Assembly: GCA_014529385.2 (NCBI GenBank)
Contig: CM043958.1
Location: 87,336,525 to 87,400,524, forward strand
Reading direction: 5' to 3'
From: Adiantum capillus-veneris
Lineage: Eukaryota > Streptophyta > Polypodiopsida > Polypodiales > Pteridaceae
DNA length: 64,000 nucleotides
The notes beneath the pieces were generated by a model, which saw only the letters and a list, made by a program, of their open reading frames with translations, had not been told where the DNA came from and did no database searches. The translations under genes were made by a program, and so were the position numbers. Below are positions 56,695 to 64,000 of this stretch, piece by piece. Every line of letters begins with the position of its first letter. Position 1 is the first letter of the stretch.

Positions 56695-57849
56695 TCACTC
56701 AACTAAGGGGTTACCATCCCAACCTTCTTGAGAAGCTACTCGAAGACTAGGAACGACAAACTCCCATGGCATAACCGCTTCTTGGCCATACACCATCTTA
56801 AACGGTGTGCAATTAATGGCAACTTTGTATGCAGTACGATAAGCCCATAAAGTTGAAGTTAACTTTAAATCCCAATCTGTGCGATGAGCTTCCATCGTTT
56901 TGGTCAAGATAGAGATTAAGGTTTTATTGGTGCTCTCAGCTTGGCCATTTGCTTGCGGATAATAAGGTGTGGACTTATGGTGAGCTATCATGAAGTTAGT
57001 AGTGAGTTCTTTGATTACTCCATTTATAAAATGAGTACCATTGTCACTCACAATCTCAAAGGGACAACCAAATCTTGTAATAATGTTCTCAAAGAGAAAC
57101 TTGGCAGTTGACCTCGCATCAGCCTTTCGTGTCGCCCTGGCTTCCGTCCACTTTGTTACATAGTCAGTGGCAACGATAATATATCGAGATTGAGTGCTAC
57201 GAGCTGCAGGACTAATTGGGCCTACAAAGTCCAAACCCCATTTTTCAAATGGTTGAGTCACTTTAACAGGATGTAAGGGCATCCTATCCTTTCGTTGAGT
57301 GATCTTGTAACGTTGGCATTCATCACATCCTTTTGCAAAAAGTGATGCATCCTTAAATAAGGTTGGCCACCAATAGCCTGATTGCAACACCTTCCTAGCT
57401 GTTAGTCCCCCCGAGAAATGTCCTCCGGCTATACCCATGTGGGCTTCTTGCAGTATGTACAAATACTCATCCTCACAGGCACAACATCTCAGAATATCGT
57501 CCTTCCCTAGCCTGTAGAGAGTTCCTGCAATGAGAGAGTAAGGTTCACATTCTTTTAACAGTTTTCGAGCTATGTCCTTACGAAGCTCTCTGGGTGGAAA
57601 ACCATTAATTAGAAAGTTCACAATCTTCTCACTCCATTCAGGTATGGTTTCGACAAGGAATAGAGAAGTATCGAGTAATTCATCATCAACTCCAGTAGGG
57701 GCTTCACCATTGGGTATGTGAGACAAATGATCCGCCATGACATGTCTTTTACCAGGTCTCACCACAATGGTAAAATCAAACTCAAGGAGAATTAGCAACC
57801 ATCGTGTAATTCTTCCCATGGAACAAGGTTTATTTACGAGATACAACAA
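56695..57849 (-). CDS. E5 RNase H end and integrase
   Basis: 384 codons in frame with gag-protease's continuation except for one shift at its start. Residues 1-45 are the end of RNase H and the connector (FDFTIVVRPGKRHVMADHLS). The zinc-binding HHCC motif is complete (H137, H144, C175, C178), as is the catalytic triad: D207 in WGLDFVGPI, D269 in IVSDNGTHF and E305 in NGQAESTNKT. By these criteria the integrase is intact. It terminates at a TGA (56695-56697) that lies inside the conserved connector to the C-terminal domain. Confidence 0.92.
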   Translation of the reverse strand: MLYLVNKPCSMGRITRWLLILLEFDFTIVVRPGKRHVMADHLSHIPNGEAPTGVDDELLDTSLFLVETIPEWSEKIVNFLINGFPPRELRKDIARKLLKECEPYSLIAGTLYRLGKDDILRCCACEDEYLYILQEAHMGIAGGHFSGGLTARKVLQSGYWWPTLFKDASLFAKGCDECQRYKITQRKDRMPLHPVKVTQPFEKWGLDFVGPISPAARSTQSRYIIVATDYVTKWTEARATRKADARSTAKFLFENIITRFGCPFEIVSDNGTHFINGVIKELTTNFMIAHHKSTPYYPQANGQAESTNKTLISILTKTMEAHRTDWDLKLTSTLWAYRTAYKVAINCTPFKMVYGQEAVMPWEFVVPSLRVASQEGWDGNPLVE

Positions 57850-58934
57850 GGCTTGATGATCAACATAGAAAACAAACTTGTTGTGGCCAGAAGGTAGTAG
57901 CGAAATTTCTTCACTGCATAAATCATACCTAAACCTTCTCGCTCTGTAGTGGTGTAGTTTCTCTCACCATCATTCAATTGACGACTTGCAAAGCTGATGG
58001 GGTAGTCCAATTTATGTTCTCCTGGTTGAGCTAGAACACACCCAATAGCAAAGTTTGATACATCAATATGCACATGGAAAATTACATTCCAATCGGGCAC
58101 TCGTAGAATAAGAGCGCTAGTCAATGTCTTTTTCAATGACTCATAAGCATAGTCACACTCCGCAGTCCAGTGGAACTCAATAAGAAGCTTGTACAAAGGA
58201 CGAGCTATCTCGGCAAAGTTTAAAATAAACCGTCGGTAATAACCAACATGGCCCATGAATCTTTGAGCTCCCTTATAGTTTGTAGGTGGTGGCAATTCAG
58301 CGATGGCTTTAATTTTGCTCTCATCTATGGAAATCCCATTTTTGGACACTATATGCACTAAAATGACTCCATGTTTAACCCAAAATTGGCATTTGAAAGG
58401 ATTTAAGGAGATATGATACAATTTGCACTTCTCAAACACTTTTCGTAAGCATGATAGATGTTCTTTCCAAGAGGAATAAACACAAAGGTCGTCTAAGAAA
58501 GCTTCGCAAAACTCCCTCAAATATTCTCTAAAAGCAGTGTTTATTAATCTTTGAAAGGTAGCAGGGGCATTGGTTAAGCCAAAGGCCATAACACGGAATG
58601 CAAACACTCCAAATTCGGTTATAAAGGCTGTTTTAGCTTGGTCCTCTAGCGCAATTGTGATTTGATTGTAGCCAGAGTACCCATCTAAAAAGCTATAAGC
58701 TTCCTTCCCTACAACTCTTTCAAGCACATGTTCCGAATATGGCAAGGGGTAATGGTCCCTCCTAGTGGCGACATTGACCTTTTTGAGATCTACGCACACT
58801 CTGAGTTTTCCATTCTTTTTTGGCACAATCACTATTGGAGACACCCATTCTGAGTGCTCAATAGGGTATATGAATCCGCATTCCACAAGATTTTCAATCT
58901 CTTCTTGAACGATCTTTACATATTTAGGATTCAT
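57834..58934 (-). CDS. E5 reverse transcriptase and N-terminal RNase H
   Basis: 366 codons. RT motifs in order: WVSPIVIVPKKNGKLRVCV (30-48), YSFLDGYSGYNQI (80-92, catalytic D84), [20 protein letters not shown] (111-130), FLDDLCVYSS (147-155, catalytic DD) and FMGHVGYYRRFI (226-237). RNase H begins at 285-305 with IFHVHIDVSNFAIGCVLAQ (D291), then TTTEREGLGMIYAVKKFRYYL with E331. A one-base deletion near 57885 throws the last 15 residues out of frame; the correct frame continues as the next ORF. The start at 58934 is only the first ATG after an in-frame TGA at 58944-58946. Confidence 0.93.
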   Translation of the reverse strand: MNPKYVKIVQEEIENLVECGFIYPIEHSEWVSPIVIVPKKNGKLRVCVDLKKVNVATRRDHYPLPYSEHVLERVVGKEAYSFLDGYSGYNQITIALEDQAKTAFITEFGVFAFRVMAFGLTNAPATFQRLINTAFREYLREFCEAFLDDLCVYSSWKEHLSCLRKVFEKCKLYHISLNPFKCQFWVKHGVILVHIVSKNGISIDESKIKAIAELPPPTNYKGAQRFMGHVGYYRRFILNFAEIARPLYKLLIEFHWTAECDYAYESLKKTLTSALILRVPDWNVIFHVHIDVSNFAIGCVLAQPGEHKLDYPISFASRQLNDGERNYTTTEREGLGMIYAVKKFRYYLLATTSLFSMLIIKPCCIS

Positions 58935-58943
58935 TGGGTAGGG

Positions 58944-59570
58944 TCATTGCTGAACTGGTTTAGCCATGCCATTCATGGGGATTGTGTGCTGCACCATGGA
59001 AGGTGGAACACCTTTCATATCATGATATGTCCAAGCAAATATATCCCTGAATTCCTTGAGAAGTTCTTTAAGTACACACTCCTCAGTCATCGTTGTCATC
59101 TCTTGGGCAATGAAGACAGGTTTAGACTCCTCTCCTGGGTCTGCTAACTCTATTTCCTTAACTATCGCTGGACCATCATAGACTCCATTGCTCCCATCGA
59201 TAGGTTTTCTTTGGGCCTTTGTATACACAACCTTACGTTCCTCTGCGGTATAGGATTTGAAATGTTCAGGTGCAGGGTGTAAGTCTATGGGGTCCTGTTG
59301 TTCTGTCGATTGTGATTTAACTTCTGATTCCTTTTGTTGTTGAGCTAACTCTCGATTTTGTCGTCTCCTTACGGTACGGCTCAACCTTGGCTTCTCTGTA
59401 GCCTCTAATTGTGCGATGTCAATGGGTTGTGGACTACACCACATAATGCTTTGAAGGTATTCACCCCAGTTATCTACCAACTTTCGATGATCATCACATG
59501 CCCCTATATAATTAAGCCATTCTACGGTAGATTTCTTTTCATTTATTATAGCACGCACATTTGCTCGATA
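58944..59570 (-). CDS. E5 protease-RT linker
   Basis: About 204 codons in the same frame as gag-protease and RT, bounded by the in-frame TGAs at 59571-59573 and 58944-58946. It shows VEWLNYIGACDDHRKLVDNW, a basic stretch RLSRTVRRRQNRELAQQQKE, and near its end LLKEFRDIFAWTYHDMKGVPPSMVQH, the conserved lead-in to RT in plant Ty3/gypsy polyproteins (F-x-D-x-F-A-W-x-Y-x-D-M-x-G). There is no separate function beyond spacing and linking; it confirms that gag, protease and RT formed one frame. Confidence 0.85.
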   Translation of the reverse strand, partial: YRANVRAIINEKKSTVEWLNYIGACDDHRKLVDNWGEYLQSIMWCSPQPIDIAQLEATEKPRLSRTVRRRQNRELAQQQKESEVKSQSTEQQDPIDLHPAPEHFKSYTAEERKVVYTKAQRKPIDGSNGVYDGPAIVKEIELADPGEESKPVFIAQEMTTMTEECVLKELLKEFRDIFAWTYHDMKGVPPSMVQHTIPMNGMAKPVQQ

Positions 59571-62500
59571 TCATCGCCTCTTATATCTCTTACTCTTCTC
59601 GTTTAATTCTCGATTACGGTCGATTTCTAGTGAAGACTCACTAGATGAATCACTACTTGTGTCTTCTGCTCCCTTGGATAGATTATCATCTAGGTTACCA
59701 CTGGGCTCTGAATGGTTTGTCCCCATACTTGCACTAAGATTTAACTCAGATTCTTCATCCTCAGAGTCAATTTCAACTGATGATTCTGACCCCAAATCGT
59801 GTGGGCTATAGTCTTGTGAGGCGCTACTGGTTTCAATGCCAGTCAAACTTTCATCTTGTAGATCATCAGAAGCTATATGCATTGCTTCTAGCATGTTTAA
59901 GGATACAAGTGGTGGTATTTCATCCCCCTCAGGTGTTACCCAGGTCGTCCCCCTATTTCCCCAAGTGTCTACGGTTGCTGCTAGGTGGACCCAATCCACA
60001 TTGTCCGACTCAGTCATCCCAGGTAGTACATCCATATAAGGAGAATCTTCCCCAACATCAGTGTCCGCTTTACACGTGTAACAATACTGCAATGGGGCCG
60101 AGTGAACTGTGGTGTCAGATCTATGATCGATTATAAACCTGTTTCCTAGAGGATGTGCTCGACCCGTCACAAGATCCACTCGAATGACAAAATCTTGGAA
60201 CTGCAAGTAGACATGGTTTTTAGACCAGTCATGCACCATTTTTGCTTCCCTCATGAAAGGACGTCCTAAGATCATCTTCGATGCCATAGTGTGTTTGGAG
60301 AAATCCATAACAATAAAGGTAATCTTTATTTTATGTCCAAAGACCTTGATCTTGAGATCTTCTAGCATCCCAATAGGTTTAAGAATAGACCCATTGGCCA
60401 TCTTCACTACTATGGTTGTGGTCGCAAGGTGAGGTCTTCCCATAGTTTCCCAGCAATTTTTAGTCACAATGCTAACCCCAACACCACCATCAAGGATTCC
60501 CTTCATAGTTAATCCCTTAGTAGTGATTGGTATGGTCGCATTGGATTCATCACCCTCAAAGTATTGTCCCAACTTGTTAACAGGTATTTCTATAACAAGG
60601 TTCTCATCTAGGTTGGGTTGTGGATCTAAGTGTTCCTCCTCTATTGGCATCTCCCCACCTCCATCCATCTGTGCAAATTGTGGTAGCCCAAACTTCAGTT
60701 CTCCATTGAGGAAGGCTCGAAGAGCTAAGACTAGCTCGGGGTCTTTATATAGTTTGGACATGATGGTGGTTCTAACTTCTGAAGACATGAAATCCATCAA
60801 TTTGGCAATGTTTAACGGCACCTTTTGGCCTTGAGTCCCTTGACGTGAGGAAGATGGGATATCCATTTCTTCGATAGGATCAGGTAGTCCCTCTGTAAAC
60901 ATTCTTTCCATCAAGAAGTGAGTACGCCCACTTTCCCATGACTTTAAGTCACTTTCTTCTTGGATGACACTAGGTATGTCCAAGGGTCTATGGACTTGGT
61001 GAGGTTGTTGTTGCGTAGGGAACACGGTGTTTGTAATCTGGATCTTCCTAGGTGCTGGTTCTAGATCCCTTTGGGTATCTTCTACCAAACTCCTTAATTG
61101 CTTGACTCGCTCAATCTCCTCTGTAGGGTTTGGGTAAGTTCCTATCTTCTTTTTGGATCCTGGCCATTGTGGCTCATGAAGATCTTCCTTGTTGGTTTCT
61201 ATGTTAGTGGTCATTTTGGTCTCCATGGTTTCACCTGAATCAAAATCTTCTTCAGCGTCGTTCATATATACGGGGTCATCACCAGTCCCTATGTTGGTCT
61301 TTGAACTGGGGTCTGACTTCGCTGCTTTTTGCGATCTCTTTCTTCGTGTTTTCTTCTTTTTCTGAGATTGGGCAATTGATGTCGTGTCTCTTTCCTCAAG
61401 AATATAATTTTGTTTTTGGAGCATCGATCGTGTGAGTACGTTTACTGGTACCACGAGTGTACTAGGTGATGGCTCCTCGGTAACTTCAATCAAGTTTAAT
61501 GGCGTGATCTTCGGTGCATTTGGATTATTTGGACATTGGACAATCAAATGATCTATGCCACATTGATTACACATGAGTATCGGCATTGTAGACGTGCTCG
61601 CTTGATTGGTTTGCATTAGTGTGGTGTTCTTTTGTAGCCTAATAGGACACTTGGCTACACGATGTGGACCTCCACACTCATAGCATTGAAGAGGTGGTCT
61701 CTTAGCAGTGTAGTTGATATTTTGGCCTCTTGCCGCAACAGCAACTACTTCATATACAGGTTTGACTTGTCCCCAATAGTCCTCCATGTAGTATTGTGGA
61801 CTTTCTTCAAGCACATCCATCCCATAGGCAATATTAGGATCTATATCTTCCTCATAGCCTTCCAAACAAGAAATAGATGACTCACAACCCACTTGATTCA
61901 CATAAGTGATTCTCGGATGTGGTGGTTGTGGTCCTAGCACTGGAGGTGGTAAGGGTGTTGTTTGAACAACATTTTGGGCCCTAGGGACCATATGTTGTGA
62001 TGTTTGTTCAAGAGGTGGGGCCGACATCAATGCAGGCACTTGAGGTGTGTCTGTCCATGCTAAGGTTGGTCTATTGGCCATCGCACGCTTAAATACTATG
62101 CAATCCTTAGCTTGATGACCATACCTCCCACATGCATTGCAGTTCCCATTGAATTTTACTCTAAAAGTAGGGCATTCACTGGTACTATGCGGTCCATAGC
62201 ATACTGAGCACCATTGTTGCTCCCTTCTTGGATACATATGAGTGTTTTGCGGAGCACGATTGTCTCTAAGACTCTCTTGAATAGCCTTGGTGAGATCTAC
62301 TAAAGTCATCTCAGATATCTTTGGCTCCTTAGCAATAGGCTTTAGGGTCATTGACTGATGCCCTGATGCTTGCGAGCTAATAGATTTAGTCTCAACAGAC
62401 ACTCTTTCTCCTTGAATCATTAAATTATCCTCCAATTGGATCGCATTGGTGGTGACTGCTTCCCAAGTGGTGATACCTCTAATGACTAGACCATTGTAGA

Positions 62501-64000
62501 TATCCTCATGTCCTAATCCCCTAATGAATATATCAAGCAATTGGTTATTGTTGAAGCGCTCATTTGGATTACAACGAGAATTCAAATGCTTCAAGTGACC
62601 TATAAAGTCTCTCACCGACTCTCCTTCCTCTCGTTGGGCTTTCTGGAGCTGAGAGGCTACACCCCAAAGCACTCCCTCTCGTATGTATTCTTTTAAGAAC
62701 AGTCTCCTAAGAGTAGGGTAAATCGTTTTTTCTTCCACCCTTAGGGTTCTATACCAATCCCCAGCCTTTCCACTTAAGGTTAGGCTTAAAGCATTGCTCT
62801 TATGTGGGTCATTGTGTTCTCCTAGAGAATTGCATATTTGTTCAAACACTTCGATATGCTTTCTCACATCCCCGTCTCCACTAAATTTTTGTGTGAGCTT
62901 GGCTATTTGTACTGCCTTACTTCTAGGCTCTCTATCAGGCGTGTTACGCATATTCTCAGCAATAGATCGACCAATAGCTTGAGCAAATGTTGCCAAGTCA
63001 CCTAAGTGAACAGGCACCGTGGGTGAAGGCGCTCCAGAGACTACATGTGGAGTAGGTATTGGCATTGGGCTTGGCGCATAGGAAGCCCTTGGGTTCCACG
63101 TTGGGTACGATGTTGTGCCATGTGGTGGTCCATAGTTCATATGAGTGGCCCTAGGCATAGCAGACGTCGGATGTGACATGCTAATGCTAGTAGGTATAGT
63201 CCCATGGAAATAAGAACTTGTGTATTGTGGTTGTGGAGCATAGGTAGTTGAAACAATGGGAGGGGTAGGGACTACATGAGTACGTGGACCCATAGGTGCA
63301 TACGATTGGTACGCACTTGTAGATACTATTGCAGGCATTGAGCTACCATGTAGCGGTGCTTTACTAACAAACGAGGTCCATGGTGTGTTTCTTGGCATGC
63401 CCATCATTGGGGTAGGCATGGTATCCGTGGTGTCATCCAGGGAAAGATGAGCTAGACTTGGAAAAGTAAAGCTATCACTTGTGGGCTCAGATTGCATTGA
63501 GACCCCTGGCGAAACAACATATGGGGGATCGATGGGACTCACTGGGGGAGTCTCCATTTGTGATAGAGTGGGTTGTTTCCCTTTGCCCGTGTCTAAAAAT
63601 TGCATAGGACCCGTCGAAGGTATGTTCATTCCTCTATTTTGCCTCTCAGACTGGATAATCCTATGGATGACATTGCAGATCATGTGTTGTTGTTCCTCTA
63701 GACTAGTGGCACTAGATGTGGATTGTACAACTTCTAACCAACCCACATGGTATGTGTAGCCCATGTATAGGTCGGTCAAAGTCTCTGTGTGTAGGTTATA
63801 TTCCCAATTTTCATTGAGAAATACCCCGTCCAAACTTGGTGTACTAGAGGTTTGCCGTGAGGTGGATGCAATGTTGCTTCCCGTGTTTTGACTTTTAGTC
63901 ACCGCTACCTTAGAGGCGACTTTGGAAGGTGGTAGCTCGGTAGGGCCCTCATTAAATGAGGTAGGTATAATATCCACGTGGACACTCTGAGGGAGTGTGG
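59571..64000 (-). CDS. E5 gag-protease polyprotein, open at the right edge
   Basis: At least 1468 codons without a stop; the frame is still open at position 64000, so the true start is outside. About residues 1-340 are P/S/T/H-rich and disordered. The retrotransposon gag fold is at about 360-530 (KFSGDGDVRKHIEVFEQI, AGDWYRTLRVEE, RDFIGHLKHLNSRCNP, QLLDIFIRGLG). There are four zinc knuckles: CSVCYGPHSTSEC (about 591), CNACGRYGHQAKDC (about 611), CYECGGPHRVAKC (about 763) and CNQCGIDHLIVQC (about 801); only the second has standard spacing, the others lack one residue before His. The protease is at about 1145-1260 with MKGILDGGVGVSIV (D-G-G instead of D-T/S-G) and the closing motif MILGRPFM. D-G-G occurs in some plant Ty3/gypsy proteases, so it may be active. 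An acidic S/E-rich tail follows. It ends at a TGA in the sequence that leads to the linker. Confidence 0.92.
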   Translation of the reverse strand, partial: TLPQSVHVDIIPTSFNEGPTELPPSKVASKVAVTKSQNTGSNIASTSRQTSSTPSLDGVFLNENWEYNLHTETLTDLYMGYTYHVGWLEVVQSTSSATSLEEQQHMICNVIHRIIQSERQNRGMNIPSTGPMQFLDTGKGKQPTLSQMETPPVSPIDPPYVVSPGVSMQSEPTSDSFTFPSLAHLSLDDTTDTMPTPMMGMPRNTPWTSFVSKAPLHGSSMPAIVSTSAYQSYAPMGPRTHVVPTPPIVSTTYAPQPQYTSSYFHGTIPTSISMSHPTSAMPRATHMNYGPPHGTTSYPTWNPRASYAPSPMPIPTPHVVSGAPSPTVPVHLGDLATFAQAIGRSIAENMRNTPDREPRSKAVQIAKLTQKFSGDGDVRKHIEVFEQICNSLGEHNDPHKSNALSLTLSGKAGDWYRTLRVEEKTIYPTLRRLFLKEYIREGVLWGVASQLQKAQREEGESVRDFIGHLKHLNSRCNPNERFNNNQLLDIFIRGLGHEDIYNGLVIRGITTWEAVTTNAIQLEDNLMIQGERVSVETKSISSQASGHQSMTLKPIAKEPKISEMTLVDLTKAIQESLRDNRAPQNTHMYPRREQQWCSVCYGPHSTSECPTFRVKFNGNCNACGRYGHQAKDCIVFKRAMANRPTLAWTDTPQVPALMSAPPLEQTSQHMVPRAQNVVQTTPLPPPVLGPQPPHPRITYVNQVGCESSISCLEGYEEDIDPNIAYGMDVLEESPQYYMEDYWGQVKPVYEVVAVAARGQNINYTAKRPPLQCYECGGPHRVAKCPIRLQKNTTLMQTNQASTSTMPILMCNQCGIDHLIVQCPNNPNAPKITPLNLIEVTEEPSPSTLVVPVNVLTRSMLQKQNYILEERDTTSIAQSQKKKKTRRKRSQKAAKSDPSSKTNIGTGDDPVYMNDAEEDFDSGETMETKMTTNIETNKEDLHEPQWPGSKKKIGTYPNPTEEIERVKQLRSLVEDTQRDLEPAPRKIQITNTVFPTQQQPHQVHRPLDIPSVIQEESDLKSWESGRTHFLMERMFTEGLPDPIEEMDIPSSSRQGTQGQKVPLNIAKLMDFMSSEVRTTIMSKLYKDPELVLALRAFLNGELKFGLPQFAQMDGGGEMPIEEEHLDPQPNLDENLVIEIPVNKLGQYFEGDESNATIPITTKGLTMKGILDGGVGVSIVTKNCWETMGRPHLATTTIVVKMANGSILKPIGMLEDLKIKVFGHKIKITFIVMDFSKHTMASKMILGRPFMREAKMVHDWSKNHVYLQFQDFVIRVDLVTGRAHPLGNRFIIDHRSDTTVHSAPLQYCYTCKADTDVGEDSPYMDVLPGMTESDNVDWVHLAATVDTWGNRGTTWVTPEGDEIPPLVSLNMLEAMHIASDDLQDESLTGIETSSASQDYSPHDLGSESSVEIDSEDEESELNLSASMGTNHSEPSGNLDDNLSKGAEDTSSDSSSESSLEIDRNRELNEKSKRYKRR

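Noticed and set aside
58944-59573. Programmed stop-codon readthrough between E5 gag-protease and pol
   Set aside because: Possible, but three TGAs plus two frame breaks in the same copy are better explained by decay; kept only as an alternative in the findings.

Overview
The window looks like intergenic nuclear DNA of a land plant with a retrotransposon-rich genome. The evidence is plant-type Ty3/gypsy polyproteins (two lineages with chromodomains, one without), primer-binding sites for initiator tRNA-Met and tRNA-Asp, long (GA)n tracts, and a decayed PLS-type PPR gene. The PPR and polyprotein style reminds me of ferns or other seed-free vascular plants, but I cannot prove that from sequence alone. 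I see no intact host gene. Almost everything with a recognisable identity is an LTR retrotransposon, whole, nested, truncated or reduced to a solo LTR.

Layout. (1) 1-5000: a decayed minus-strand Ty3/gypsy element (E1; reverse transcriptase at the left edge, then protease, gag and a probable LTR with a TATA box). (2) 5000-11900: mostly anonymous AT-rich DNA with small remnants: a copia-like polypurine tract/LTR junction, a gag N-terminus, a 5S rRNA promoter-like segment, a 101-bp tandem repeat and a CACTA-type transposon end. (3) 11930-25249: two diverged direct copies (A and B) of one sequence on either side of a gag fragment. Copy A was hit by a complete non-coding LTR element at 13802-19467 (490-bp LTRs, target duplication TCCAT). 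Copy B was hit by an element that survives as a 1586-bp solo LTR at 23128-24713 (target duplication AGACG). Each copy preserves the empty site of the other's insertion. (4) 25250-44496: a minus-strand chromovirus (E3) whose right LTR is split by a 10,977-bp plus-strand element (E4, 32224-43200). E4 has 981-bp LTRs and a tRNA-Asp-type primer site but no visible pol. (5) 44497-46283: a PPR pseudogene. (6) about 46600-51150: a second decayed chromovirus (E6). (7) 51500-53250: a tRNA-like segment, a short LTR with a primer site, and the tail plus LTR of another chromovirus (E7). (8) about 53250-64000: the 3' part of a large minus-strand Ty3/gypsy element (E5) whose 5' end lies beyond the right edge.

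How the parts work together. E5 is the best-preserved element: a gag-protease frame, linker, RT-RNase H, integrase with GPY-type C-terminus, then an unusual final domain made of a second protease-like fold (DTC instead of DTG) and repeated W-V/I/L-P-K motifs. Its polypurine tract follows directly, and the LTR beyond it appears to carry a 140-codon acidic open reading frame behind a TATA box. E4, which lacks pol, encodes the same kind of zinc knuckle and the same W-P-K repeat unit, so E4 and E5 may be a non-autonomous/autonomous pair or relatives sharing a protein module. This module and the LTR-borne frame are the most promising candidates for something undescribed.

Relative timing from the sequence: the A/B duplication came first, then the two insertions into A and B. 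E3 inserted before E4. Decay often takes the form of TGA stops where arginine CGA would be expected, consistent with deamination of methylated CpG.
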